A DNA stretch of 64,000 nt from Paracoccaceae bacterium (lineage in GTDB: Bacteria > Pseudomonadota > Alphaproteobacteria > Rhodobacterales > Rhodobacteraceae). Below, one piece after another: positions 45,642 through 54,257 of the stretch. The stretch's first letter is position 1; each line of letters begins with the position of its first letter. A program made the position numbers and the translations under genes. The notes beneath the pieces are model-generated. The model had not been told where the DNA came from. It saw only the letters and a program-made list of their open reading frames with translations, and searched no databases. The stretch covers positions 124,001-188,000 of the forward strand of contig JACVZW010000007.1 in the NCBI GenBank assembly GCA_014654775.1, given 5' to 3'.

Positions 45642-45748
45642 GAAAACTTTTCTCCGAAAAGTTTTCCAAGACGCAAATTTTTCATACGAAAAATTTGCAC
45701 CCCGCCCTGCGGGCGGGGAGGTGAAAATTCTTCGGATGAAGAATTTTC
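45642..45748. repeat. Cluster of four hairpins after hom
   Basis: GAAAACTTTTC/GAAAAGTTTTC (45642-45666), GCAAATTTTTC/GAAAAATTTGC (45673-45698), CCCCGCCC/GGGCGGGG (45700-45718) and GAAAATTCTTC/GAAGAATTTTC (45723-45748). The layout repeats the four-hairpin cluster at 8596. It separates hom from glpX and probably terminates transcription. Confidence 0.75.
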
Positions 45749-45845
45749 GTCCTTCGCGCCCCAGCAGCGGACCGTTAGCGTCACCATGCTTGCCGCCCGC
45801 CGCGGCGGGCGCTAAGCGGGCGCAAATGCCATGGGAGAGGGACGA

Positions 45846-46811
45846 ATGGCCGATAAGGACGAATTCCAGGACCGCCTGCTTTCGCTGGGCCTAGCCCGCG
45901 TGTCGGAAGCCGCAGCCCTCGCCTCGGCGCAGTTGATCGGGCGCGGCGACGAAAAGGCCGCCGATCAGGCTGCCGTCAACGCCATGCGCGACCAGCTCAA
46001 CCTGCTCGACATCGCCGGTGTGGTGGTGATCGGCGAGGGCGAGCGGGACGAGGCGCCGATGCTCTATATCGGCGAAGAGGTGGGCACCGGCAACGGCCCC
46101 GCCGTGGACATCGCGCTTGACCCTCTGGAAGGCACGACGCTGACGGCGAAGGACATGCCGAACGCGCTCACCGTCATCGCCATGGCACCGCGCGGCACGC
46201 TCTTGCACGCGCCCGATGTCTATATGGACAAGCTCGCCATCGGCCCCGGTTTCCGCCCCGGCACGGTGACCATGAGCATGAGCCCCTCGGAACGCGTCTC
46301 GGCACTGGCCGCCGCCAAGGGCTGTTCGACCGAGGATATCACCGTCTGCGTTCTGGAACGGCCCCGGCATGAAGAGATGATCGCAGAGATCCGCTCCACC
46401 GGCGCGGCGATCCGGCTGATCACCGATGGCGATGTGGCGGGCGTCATGCATTGCGCCGAACCCGAGGTGACCGGGATCGACATGTATATGGGATCGGGCG
46501 GCGCGCCAGAGGGGGTGCTGGCGGCGGCGGCGCTGAAATGCATGGGCGGGCAGTTCTTCGGCAAGCTGCTGTTCCGCAATGAGGATGAGCGCGCCCGCGC
46601 CCGCAAGGCAGGCATCACGAATTTCGACCGCGTCTACACGCGCGACGATCTGGTGCGCGGCGACGTGATCTTTGCGGCGACCGGGGTGACGAACGGGTCG
46701 CTCCTGTCGGGGATCAAGCGCGAACCAAAGATGGTGACGACCGAGACGATCCTGATGCGGTCCAAGACCGGATCGGTGCGCCGGGTGACCTATCGCAGCC
46801 CGATCCGCTGA
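45846..46811 (+). CDS. glpX: Class II fructose-1,6-bisphosphatase (GlpX type)
   Basis: A 321-residue GlpX enzyme for gluconeogenesis, or fructose/sedoheptulose bisphosphatase. The lithium-sensitive phosphatase motif DPLEGT (with DIALDPLEGTTL) and GEGERDEAPML are visible. ATG 45846 has GAGAGGGAC upstream; the frame from 45831 adds 5 residues. It follows the hom hairpin cluster. Confidence 0.95.
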   Translation: MADKDEFQDRLLSLGLARVSEAAALASAQLIGRGDEKAADQAAVNAMRDQLNLLDIAGVVVIGEGERDEAPMLYIGEEVGTGNGPAVDIALDPLEGTTLTAKDMPNALTVIAMAPRGTLLHAPDVYMDKLAIGPGFRPGTVTMSMSPSERVSALAAAKGCSTEDITVCVLERPRHEEMIAEIRSTGAAIRLITDGDVAGVMHCAEPEVTGIDMYMGSGGAPEGVLAAAALKCMGGQFFGKLLFRNEDERARARKAGITNFDRVYTRDDLVRGDVIFAATGVTNGSLLSGIKREPKMVTTETILMRSKTGSVRRVTYRSPIR

Positions 46812-46817
46812 TCGCAT

Positions 46818-46834
46818 TTACGTATTTTACGTAA
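46818..46834. promoter_or_regulatory. AT-rich palindrome TTACGTA-TTT-TACGTAA
   Basis: A perfect 7-bp inverted repeat lies 6 bases after the glpX stop and about 70 bases before recJ. It may be an operator for recJ or a weak terminator of glpX. Confidence 0.4.
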
Positions 46835-46904
46835 TTCTGCGCGCCGACGCCCTGCCTTCCGCAGGGCTTGCGGCGCGCGCTGCTTTGCGGCACTTCCCTC
46901 AGGC

Positions 46905-48656
46905 ATGACAGGTCGCGCCTTCCTTGATGTTGATGCCTCGCTGACGGGCCGCCGCTGGATCGGCCCGACGGCCGAAGAGGACCGTCTGGCCGAGGCGATG
47001 GCCCAGCAGACGCGCCTGCCGCTGGCGCTCTGTCACACGCTGGTGCGCCGTGGGGTTGCACCACAGGATGCGGCGGCCTTCCTTGCCCCCGCCCTGCGCG
47101 ATCTGCTGCCCGACCCGCTCTCGCTGCGAGACATGGGGCCGGCTGCCGCCCGCTTCCTGCATGCGCTGAAGGCCCGCGAACCCATCGCCGTCTTTGCCGA
47201 TTATGACGTGGATGGTGGCACCTCTGCTGCCCTCCTTATCGTTTGGCTGCGCGCCATGGGGCATGCCGCCACGCTCTACATCCCCGACCGGATCGATGAG
47301 GGCTATGGCCCCAACGTCCCGGCGATGGAGGCCTTGGCCGACAGTCACCGCCTGATCCTTTGCGTCGATTGCGGCACGCTGTCCCATGAACCCATCGCCG
47401 CCGCTGTGGCCAAGGGGGCGGATGTCGTGGTGCTGGATCACCACTTGGGGGCCGAGACGCTGCCCCCCGCGCTGGCCGTGGTGAACCCCAACCGGCAGGA
47501 CGAGGATGGGAGCCTCGGCCATCTCTGCGCGGCCTCGGTCGTCTTTCTGATGCTGGTCGAGGCGAACCGCCAATTGCGCGCCGAAGGGGTGCAGGGGCCC
47601 GACCTGATGGCGCTGCTTGATCTGGTGGCGCTGGCCACGGTGGCCGATGTGGCCCCGCTGATCGGGGTCAACCGGGCATTGGTGCGGCAGGGGCTGAAGG
47701 TCATGGCGCGGCGCGAACGGGTGGGTCTGCGCGCGCTGGCCGATGTGGCGCGGATGGATCAGGCCCCGAACAGCTATGCGCTGGGCTTTCTGCTCGGCCC
47801 GCGCGTCAATGCGGGCGGGCGGATCGGCGCGGCGGATCTGGGCGCGCGGCTTTTGTGCTGCGAGAGCGAGGTTGAGGCGCAGGCGCTCGCCGCCCGGCTG
47901 GACGAGTTGAACACCGAACGGCGCGAAATCGAGATGCGCGTGCGCGACGCCGCCATGGCGCAGGCCGAGGCGCGGGGTCTGGATGCCCCGCTCGTCTGGG
48001 CGGCGGGCGAGGGCTGGCATCCCGGCGTGGTGGGGATCGTCGCCAGCCGGTTGAAGGAGGCCACCAACCGCCCGGCTGTGGTGATCGGGCTGGAGGGCGG
48101 GATGGGCAAGGGATCGGGCCGCTCCGTCAGCGGTGTCGATCTGGGGGCGTCGGTCCATCGCTTGGCCGCCGAAGGGCTGCTGGTCAAGGGCGGTGGGCAT
48201 CGCATGGCCGCCGGCCTGACGGTGGAGGAAGGCAAGCTGGAGGCCGCCATGGCGCGGCTGTCCGACCTGCTCGCCCGGCAGGGCGCGGGCGCAGGCGGAC
48301 CTGCCGATCTAAAGCTCGACGGTCTTCTCATGCCCTCTGCCGCCGACCGCGCGCTGGTCGAACGGCTGGAGGAGGCGGGGCCCTTCGGCGCCTCGGCCCC
48401 TGCGCCGCGCTTTGCCTTTGCCGCCATGGCGGTGCGCGCCCGCCGCGTGGGCGAAACCCATCTGCGCCTTAGCTTTGGCGATGGCGCAGGCCCGATGCTC
48501 GAGGCGATGGCTTTCGGCGCTTTCGACGGCCTGCTCGGCCCCGCGCTGATGGAGGCGGGGCATCAACGGTTCCATCTGGCGGGCAGGCTGGAACTGAACA
48601 CATGGAACGGCAGCACGAAGGTGCAGTTGCGTCTGGAAGACGCCGCCCGCGCCTGA
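46905..48656 (+). CDS. recJ: Single-stranded-DNA-specific exonuclease RecJ
   Basis: A 583-residue DHH/DHHA1 exonuclease that degrades single-stranded DNA 5' to 3' in recombination and repair. Motifs are FADYDVDGGTSAALL, LCVDCGT, LDHHLGAE (the DHH triad) and VNAGGRIGAADLG. The length is typical. It stands alone between glpX and the tRNA-Glu gene. Confidence 0.95.
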   Translation: MTGRAFLDVDASLTGRRWIGPTAEEDRLAEAMAQQTRLPLALCHTLVRRGVAPQDAAAFLAPALRDLLPDPLSLRDMGPAAARFLHALKAREPIAVFADYDVDGGTSAALLIVWLRAMGHAATLYIPDRIDEGYGPNVPAMEALADSHRLILCVDCGTLSHEPIAAAVAKGADVVVLDHHLGAETLPPALAVVNPNRQDEDGSLGHLCAASVVFLMLVEANRQLRAEGVQGPDLMALLDLVALATVADVAPLIGVNRALVRQGLKVMARRERVGLRALADVARMDQAPNSYALGFLLGPRVNAGGRIGAADLGARLLCCESEVEAQALAARLDELNTERREIEMRVRDAAMAQAEARGLDAPLVWAAGEGWHPGVVGIVASRLKEATNRPAVVIGLEGGMGKGSGRSVSGVDLGASVHRLAAEGLLVKGGGHRMAAGLTVEEGKLEAAMARLSDLLARQGAGAGGPADLKLDGLLMPSAADRALVERLEEAGPFGASAPAPRFAFAAMAVRARRVGETHLRLSFGDGAGPMLEAMAFGAFDGLLGPALMEAGHQRFHLAGRLELNTWNGSTKVQLRLEDAARA

Positions 48657-48681
48657 CACGGCGGCGGCTTCATTTTCCCTC

Positions 48682-48710
48682 TTGCACCCGCCCCGCCCCG
48701 CCATTAGACA
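48682..48710 (+). promoter_or_regulatory. Probable sigma-70 promoter of tRNA-Glu
   Basis: TTGCAC (48682-48687) and TAGACA (48705-48710) are spaced by 17 bases; a start near 48717 would sit 10 bases before the mature tRNA. Confidence 0.5.
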
Positions 48711-48726
48711 CCCCCGCACTGACTGC

Positions 48727-48801
48727 GGCCCGTTCGTCTATCGGTTAGGACACCAGGTTTTCAACCTGGGAAGAGGGGTTCGACTCCCCTACGGGCTGCC
48801 A
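48727..48801 (+). tRNA. tRNA-Glu (anticodon TTC)
   Basis: A cloverleaf is visible. The acceptor stem pairs GGCCCGT with ACGGGCT (one G-T pair), the anticodon stem pairs CCAGG with CCTGG around TTTTCAA (anticodon TTC), and the T arm reads GGGGTTCGACTCCCC. The discriminator is G and CCA is encoded. The accessory region begins within 50 bases of its 3' end, a common integration position. Confidence 0.95.
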
Positions 48802-48842
48802 CTTCCCCTCTTGCCTTCGGATTTTTCCTTCAACACGCCGCA

Positions 48843-49061
48843 TCAAGGTGACGCGGCCTTGGGTTTGGAACAACCCGTTTGAAGCCCAAGGGGCAAGCCG
48901 TGCCGGTCCAGATAGGCAAAGAACTGTACGAAGTCCCCGGGATACAGCCTGTGAAAGGCCGAGGTATCCCGGTGCTCTTCAACCAGCCGTGCAAAGGACT
49001 TGCCGGATTGCAGTTCCCTGAGTCGCAAGTTCGGCATGGCCTGCCACTGACATTTCATCAA
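48843..49061 (-). pseudogene. Probable C-terminal remnant of a polysaccharide pyruvyl transferase
   Basis: A 72-codon frame on the minus strand with GC-rich, coding-like codon use. Its last 45 residues (VEEHRDTSAFHRLYPGDFVQFFAYLDRHGLPLG) resemble the C-terminal helices of polysaccharide pyruvyl transferase-family proteins. There is no ribosome-binding site at its ATG. The N-terminal part of such a gene lies at 51293-52144 in the same direction, so this is probably the far end of that gene, separated by the AT-rich cassette. The family match is my reading of a short stretch. Confidence 0.45.
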
Positions 49062-49366
49062 GCAGCAACAAGAGCCGATTGTTGACCTACGACCTTCGGC
49101 GCAGGCTCAACAAGCGCACGGCCCGCGGAATTTTTATTGCGTGCTGCCGGACGTTCGATTGCGGTGGAAAGAAAAGCAAATGCACCGTCACAAGATAACG
49201 ATCAATTCGGTCGCCCAAAGGACTGGCAAAGCACCGCCACAAGCTACGATTAACTCACAAAGGTAGTCCTGTCCAAAGTTGCCCTCACAACAACCCTCAT
49301 GTGCTGACAAAAATCTAGAACGAAGCCTGACCCTACGCCCCCCGGGGATCACTCTACTTTTTCGCT
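49062..49366. other. Non-coding left border of the AT-rich cassette
   Basis: No convincing gene. Two imperfect direct copies of GCACCG.CACAAG..ACGAT.AA lie at 49182-49205 and 49231-49253. Composition changes from GC-rich to AT-rich here. Confidence 0.45.
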
Positions 49367-50788
49367 CTAACTCTGACTCAACACCCAAGGCCACTCATGA
49401 AATCTATTGGAAGTACTCCAATCCCTGCCATAACGCTCTTCAAGGAAGCGAGTCGGCTCTGCCGGCGCTTTTAATATCCTTCCGTAAAACTCCACCGCAG
49501 AAGGTGGATAGACAATTGAGTGATCGATCTGGCGGTAGCAAGAATTATTCTCCATCATCAAGACGAGCTTGTCCGCCTCTCTCCAGCAGATAAAGAAGTC
49601 CAAATGTCGACTGCCGAACTTGATATGAAAATTTGTCCTCGAAGGGCTGCTCCGCGTCACGTAGCCTCGCTCAGCAAGTACCGTGATAAGCGCTTGTCTC
49701 CGCGCCATTGCCTCTTCTCGTCCAAAGGAACCGTCGTAGATCAGAAAGTCAACGTCATCGTCATGAGGAATAAATCCACCATCTCGGACAGCGCCAAGGA
49801 GTGAACCGTAGCACAGCATGATTGTCAGCTCCAACTCATCGAATAGTTTGACGGCCTTGTCGATAGCCTCCAAATACTCCTCCTTTCTATCGAGTATACT
49901 GGATTTTTGAATGATGTGCTTCGAAACGACTATTGGTGCTTGGCTTCCGGTCTGCATCCGCATCAAGCGCGAAGCTTCTGCTTCGGTCCGTTCTATTGAA
50001 CTTGCAGAGGCCAGAACAGCCTTAATCGGCTTTAAGATTCTGGTTCCGACCGATGCGCGATCACCAAGAACTTTCAGAAAAATAGTGGCGCAAACTGTTA
50101 TGTGGAATTCCGTTAACTCAGGCAACTCGCCATGCAGAGGGAGAAATCTGCATAATTCAACAAAATCAAAGTCGTCGCAACTTACTTCGAACCTTCTGAT
50201 GAGCGCAGTACGAATCTGATCTGCTAGGTCCTGTGTGGCGAGCGAGGTCGACTGATCGGTCTCCACGCCTGAAATCATGACGATCTTCTGTAACGCCTCT
50301 AGCTTTCGTGTTATTGAAGTATTCTCAAAACAGAGAACTAGACTACCCTCCCACTCGACTTTACAGTTCAGAAATGCCAATCGGCTTCCATAGATATCTC
50401 TCTTACTCTTCTTTATGACTATACGGCTAATTTCACGTTCTCCGGCAAGCAAAAATCGGACGCTTGGTTCTATCTCTCGTTTGGTTTGAATGGCCTTGCC
50501 ATTGACTATCTGGCTGAGTATCTCTTCCCCGGATCTGCCTCCGAGTATACTTGATACCGAAACTGACTTTATCAAATTAGACCGATCATACTTCGTTCCA
50601 TTGGGGTCATAGAACTCTACCTCTTCGAAGCGTAGTGGCTCTTTCTGTGGAGCACGAACTGTGATTTCGATGCAGGTCGCCAACTTGTTAATCGGAATTT
50701 CGAGGCAAAAGGGATCAGACTCTCCAAAAAATCCGAAGCCGGGAAGAATTTCATCGGCAAGATCAAGAAGCATTTTCTGTGTGACCAT
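49367..50788 (-). CDS. LicD-domain protein with long unassigned N-terminal region
   Basis: A 473-residue protein. The C-terminal 170 residues are a LicD/fukutin-type nucleotidyltransferase-fold domain: LCYGSLLGAVRDGGFIPHDDDVDF at about 325-348, with the Gly-Ser and the Asp cluster (343-347) that binds metal and CDP-donor, and RFLEERYGRDWSTS near the end. Such enzymes transfer phosphocholine, glycerol phosphate or ribitol phosphate to glycans. The first 300 residues match nothing I know; residues 25-160 look beta-rich, perhaps carbohydrate-binding. Codons are AT-rich. It follows the TagD-like gene by 7 bases. Confidence 0.75.
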   Translation of the reverse strand: MVTQKMLLDLADEILPGFGFFGESDPFCLEIPINKLATCIEITVRAPQKEPLRFEEVEFYDPNGTKYDRSNLIKSVSVSSILGGRSGEEILSQIVNGKAIQTKREIEPSVRFLLAGEREISRIVIKKSKRDIYGSRLAFLNCKVEWEGSLVLCFENTSITRKLEALQKIVMISGVETDQSTSLATQDLADQIRTALIRRFEVSCDDFDFVELCRFLPLHGELPELTEFHITVCATIFLKVLGDRASVGTRILKPIKAVLASASSIERTEAEASRLMRMQTGSQAPIVVSKHIIQKSSILDRKEEYLEAIDKAVKLFDELELTIMLCYGSLLGAVRDGGFIPHDDDVDFLIYDGSFGREEAMARRQALITVLAERGYVTRSSPSRTNFHIKFGSRHLDFFICWREADKLVLMMENNSCYRQIDHSIVYPPSAVEFYGRILKAPAEPTRFLEERYGRDWSTSNRFHEWPWVLSQS

Positions 50789-50795
50789 GAATGCT

Positions 50796-51269
50796 CTACT
50801 TTCTTAAATCTTCAATGATGGACTTCACAAACTCTAGTCCATTCTGAATTTCAGATACTGTTCCAACGTTCCAGCTGCCTAGGAGCGACTTGATTTCGGT
50901 CGTCGATATTCCCTCAGTTCGCGGCAAGTAAACCACCTTGCAGCCAGTTATCTCAGTATCAAACTTTCCTTGCCAGTCATGCCCCATCACAAAGACACTT
51001 GCATTGAATCTCTCGATATCCTTGTTCTTTTGGCTCCAGTCAGTCTCCGGGAAAACTGCATCCACACACTTCATCGCCTCAACAATTCGAGCGCGGTGCT
51101 CATATGGGAAGATACTTCTCTTTCCCTTTACCGAGTTGAACTCATCTGTAGACACCCCGACGATTAACCGATCACCCAAAGCACGCGCGCGCTCTAAAAG
51201 ATTAACGTGACCAATGTGGAAAAGATCAAAAGTTCCGTAGGTTATAACGACTTGGCCTCTGCTTTTCAT
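50796..51269 (-). CDS. TagD-like CTP:glycerol-3-phosphate cytidylyltransferase
   Basis: A 157-residue cytidylyltransferase. TYGTFDLFHIGHVNLL (10-25) includes the HIGH motif and RTEGISTT (117-124) is the signature of the TagD group that makes CDP-glycerol. Close relatives make CDP-choline or CDP-ribitol, so the product is not certain. It lies just upstream of the LicD gene, which would use its product as donor. Composition is AT-rich, unlike the chromosome around it. A tail of about 25 residues follows the standard domain. Confidence 0.82.
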   Translation of the reverse strand: MKSRGQVVITYGTFDLFHIGHVNLLERARALGDRLIVGVSTDEFNSVKGKRSIFPYEHRARIVEAMKCVDAVFPETDWSQKNKDIERFNASVFVMGHDWQGKFDTEITGCKVVYLPRTEGISTTEIKSLLGSWNVGTVSEIQNGLEFVKSIIEDLRK

Positions 51270-51292
51270 CTGCGAGCCACCTCCATACCGAT

Positions 51293-52144
51293 TTAAGTAT
51301 TCAGCGACTTTGGCTGCTGCAACTCTGATGGCCCGCTTTGCGAAACCGGGCCTTGCCCTCGTTCTTCAATGCCGAAAGCGTGATCTGTTGTTCCGCCCAC
51401 AGGCGCAAAGGGCTTGGCGAGATCAGGGCGTGCTTGTCCGCGGGCAGGTCGTCGAGTTTGACGACGGGCTGAATGCTGCACGGGAGGTAATCGACGTGCG
51501 ATGATTGCCCGATTGCCGGGCGACGGAAGGGCATTGCCCCGTGCAGCCCCGGCGCCAAGCAGGAGTAAAGTGTACGAGTGACAATGCTGTGGCGAATATC
51601 CTGTATGGAAATCCGGCCGACAGCTCATATAGCAGGACTGGCAGCCGATCACTTCCACGTTGTGGATGCCCAGTTGGCGGCACAGATCGGCGGTGAAGGC
51701 CCCGCGCACGGCGATTGTCGATGTGTGGTCGGACAGCACCTTCAGAAGCCGAACCGTTGCGGGATGCACCGCAACCTCCTTCAGCGACTGGCCGATGGGC
51801 GCGCGCGATCCCAGCCCGAAGACAACGACAGGCAGGCCCAGCCGTTTGATGCGGTCGGCATGCTCTTCATGCGGTTCGATATGGCTGTTGTCCACGGCAA
51901 GGGTGGTGGCCGTCACAAAGGCCAGATGGGTCAGGCTTGCGCGGTACTCCTCGACCAACGCGTCGGTCAGCTTGCGCGGGCTGATATTGACATGTTCGCC
52001 AAGAATATGCCGCGCCGCATAGCCATGCACGTAGTTCCCGGTATTCCCGCGCGGGTTGCCCCGTCCCTCGGACGGGATACCGATGAAACCGACGCGTCCG
52101 CCTTCCGGCGGCAAGGGGCCATAAGCCGGCTGGTTCACTGACAC
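51293..52144 (-). pseudogene. Polysaccharide pyruvyl transferase-like gene with a frameshift
   Basis: The first 180 residues form a coherent Rossmann-like domain: VGFIGIPSEGRGNPRGNTGNY, LPVVVFGLGSRAPIG, IAVRGAFTADLCRQLGIHNVEVIGCQSCYMS. This fits the PS_pyruv_trans family (ketal pyruvate addition to exported glycans). After about base 51600 the nominal frame becomes Arg/Pro/Gly-rich, while the +1 frame down to 51301 has GC-rich third positions (LDDLPADKHALISPSPLRLW). A single indel between about 51590 and 51630 would join them. The 3' end stops where the AT-rich cassette begins. Confidence 0.6.
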
Positions 52145-52231
52145 GCGATCACTCCCACACTCGTTACAGGCGGCATAAAGGCACAGCGCTTCCGAAGCGT
52201 CAATTCGCCTCGATCCCGGCGCGCGCGGGGC

Positions 52232-52639
52232 TCAGGCGGGGATCACCGCCGTCGCCTCGATCTCCACTTTCGCGCGGTCCTCGACCAGCGCCACCACCTG
52301 CACCAGCGCCATAGCCGGGTAATGCCGCCCGATCACCACCTTGTAGGCGCGCCCAAGTTCCTTCAACGACCCCAGATACTCCCGCTTGTCGGTCACATAC
52401 CATGTCAGCCGCACCAGATGCTCTGGCCGCGCGCCCGCACAGGCCAGCACCTCGACGATCGACCGCAGCGCCTGTTCGGCCTGCCCTGTGAAATCATCCG
52501 TCTCAAAGACCTGATCGGCATTCCAGCCGATGATCCCCCCGGTGAACACCATCCGCCCCGTCGCCGCGACGCCATTGGAATAGCCGATGGCGGGTTTCCA
52601 ATGGGCGGGATGCAGGAATTCCAAGCCTGTCTCGGTCAT
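52232..52639 (-). CDS. RidA-family protein
   Basis: A 135-residue YjgF/YER057c/UK114 protein with FTGGIIGWNAD, ALRSIVEVLACAGARPEHLVRLTWYV and a conserved C-terminal VEIEATAVIPA. RidA proteins hydrolyse reactive enamines and imines. Its ATG overlaps the thioesterase stop by 4 bases. In this cluster it could clear the amino group of the intermediate from anthraniloyl-CoA, as an enamine; the link is inferred. Confidence 0.88.
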   Translation of the reverse strand: MTETGLEFLHPAHWKPAIGYSNGVAATGRMVFTGGIIGWNADQVFETDDFTGQAEQALRSIVEVLACAGARPEHLVRLTWYVTDKREYLGSLKELGRAYKVVIGRHYPAMALVQVVALVEDRAKVEIEATAVIPA

Positions 52640-53046
52640 GCGCCTCTCTCCTCCTGCGACACCAGCGCCGCCCGCACCCGGTCGGGCCAGCGCGCGGGCC
52701 GCCCCTCGGGTGACAGCCAAACCAGCACCAGCCTCGCCGTCACCCGCAACTCCTCGCCGCAGCGCGCCTCCTGCCGGATCGTCACCGAAGATCCGCCGAC
52801 CCGCTCGACCACCAGCGTCCAGTCCAGCACCTCGCCCAGACGCGACGGCGCGCGGAAATCTGTCTCCAGCCGTGCTGTGGGCACGCCGATCCCGTCGGCC
52901 ATCATGGCGTGGTAGGAATAGCCCACCACCTCGCGGAAGAAATTCTCGCAGACCGAATTGGTCATCTCGAAATAGCGGGGATAGAAGACGATCCCCGCCG
53001 GGTCGCAATGGTTGAACTCCACCCGGATGCTGCGGTGATAGCTCAT
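52636..53046 (-). CDS. Acyl-CoA thioesterase (4-hydroxybenzoyl-CoA type)
   Basis: A 136-residue hotdog-fold protein. [20 protein letters not shown] is the classic active-site segment with catalytic Asp of 4-hydroxybenzoyl-CoA-type thioesterases. It overlaps the acyl-CoA dehydrogenase stop and the RidA start by 4 bases each. It probably rescues CoA from dead-end aromatic thioesters of the pathway. Confidence 0.88.
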   Translation of the reverse strand: MSYHRSIRVEFNHCDPAGIVFYPRYFEMTNSVCENFFREVVGYSYHAMMADGIGVPTARLETDFRAPSRLGEVLDWTLVVERVGGSSVTIRQEARCGEELRVTARLVLVWLSPEGRPARWPDRVRAALVSQEERGA

Positions 53047-54179
53047 CCCAGCACGCTCCGCGCAATCACCACCCGCTGCACATCGGACGCACCTTCATAG
53101 ATGCGCAGGGCCCGGATCTCGCGATACAGGCTTTCCACCACAGACCCGTGGCGCACCCCGTCGCCACCGTGCAGTTGCACCGCCATGTCGATCACCTCCT
53201 GCGCGGCCTCGGTGGCGTAAAGCTTGGCCATCGCCGCCTCGCGCGTGACGCGCGCAGCGCCGTTGTCCTTCGTCCATGCCGCGCGATAGACCAGCAGCGC
53301 AGCCGCATCGATCTTCAGCGCCATGTCGGCCAGATGGCCCTGCACCATCTGCAATCCGGCCAAAGGCTCCCCCTGTATCCGCCGCGCCTTCACGCGCGCC
53401 AGCGCCTCGTCCAGCGCCCGCCGCGCAAAGCCCAGCGCCGCCGCACCGACGGTGGACCGGAACACGTCCAGCACCGACATAGCGATCTTGAACCCCTCGC
53501 CCGGTGCGCCGATCAGCGCAGCCTCCGGCAACACCATCCCCGTCATCCGCAACGTGGCCAAAGGATGCGGTGCGATCACCTCCAGCCGTTCCGCCACCTC
53601 CAGCCCCGCCACATCAGCAGGCATCAGGAAGGCCGACAGGCCTTTCGCGCCGGGTGCCTCGCCCGTCCGGGCGAACAGCACATGGATATCCGCGATCCCG
53701 CCATTGGAAATCCACGTCTTCTCCCCCTCGATCAGCCAACCACCCTGCACCCGCATCGCGGTTGTCGCCGTCGCCGCCACGTCGGACCCCGATCCCGGCT
53801 CGGTCAGGGCAAAGGCCGCAATGGCCTCGCCCGCCCGCGTCTTCTCCAGCCATGCTTTCTGCGCGGGCGTGCCGAACAGGCTCACCGCCCCCATGCCAAG
53901 GCCCTGCATGGCAAAGGCGAAATCGGCCAGCCCGTCATGCCGCGCCAGCGTCTCGCGGATCAGGCAGAGCGTGCGGACATCCAACCGCTCCCCTTCGCCC
54001 GCACCGCTGTGCCGCAGCCAGCCGCCGTCGCCCAGCATCTGCACCAAGGCGCGGCAGGCGGCATCCACATCCCCGTGATCCACCGGCAGATGGGCCACAC
54101 ACCACGCCTCCAGCGCCGCCGCCAGTTCGCGGTGACGCGCCTCGAAAAAGGGCCAGTCCAGAAAGCTTTGATCGCTCAT
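53043..54179 (-). CDS. Acyl-CoA dehydrogenase
   Basis: A 378-residue flavoprotein of the acyl-CoA dehydrogenase family. [16 protein letters not shown] and [14 protein letters not shown] bind FAD and substrate; the catalytic base is Glu in [13 protein letters not shown]. In this operon it could oxidise a ring-derived dicarboxyl or cyclic acyl-CoA. The start lies just after a GAGTATTT repeat at 54185-54206; no good ribosome-binding site is visible, so the start is less certain. The stop overlaps the thioesterase ATG. Confidence 0.9.
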   Translation of the reverse strand: MSDQSFLDWPFFEARHRELAAALEAWCVAHLPVDHGDVDAACRALVQMLGDGGWLRHSGAGEGERLDVRTLCLIRETLARHDGLADFAFAMQGLGMGAVSLFGTPAQKAWLEKTRAGEAIAAFALTEPGSGSDVAATATTAMRVQGGWLIEGEKTWISNGGIADIHVLFARTGEAPGAKGLSAFLMPADVAGLEVAERLEVIAPHPLATLRMTGMVLPEAALIGAPGEGFKIAMSVLDVFRSTVGAAALGFARRALDEALARVKARRIQGEPLAGLQMVQGHLADMALKIDAAALLVYRAAWTKDNGAARVTREAAMAKLYATEAAQEVIDMAVQLHGGDGVRHGSVVESLYREIRALRIYEGASDVQRVVIARSVLG

Positions 54180-54184
54180 GTCAT

Positions 54185-54206
54185 CTTCATCTTGGCAAAA
54201 ATACTC
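54185..54206 (-). repeat. GAGTATTT-CCAAGATGAAG element directly before the dehydrogenase start
   Basis: The minus-strand reading GAGTATTTTTGCCAAGATGAAG ends 5 bases before the acyl-CoA dehydrogenase ATG. It is a single copy and may form part of its translation leader. Confidence 0.7.
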
Positions 54207-54257
54207 TCAGGGGGTGAGGAGCGCAGCGACGAGGGGGCGCGAGCGCCCCCTGCGACG

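Noticed and set aside
49188-49394. 68-codon minus-strand frame at the cassette border
   Set aside because: Overlaps the end of the LicD gene, has no start signal and contains the direct repeats.
48727-52200. tRNA-Glu attachment-site duplication at the far side of the accessory region
   Set aside because: I looked for a copy of the tRNA 3' end near 52150 and found none, and there is no integrase gene, so site-specific integration is not supported here.
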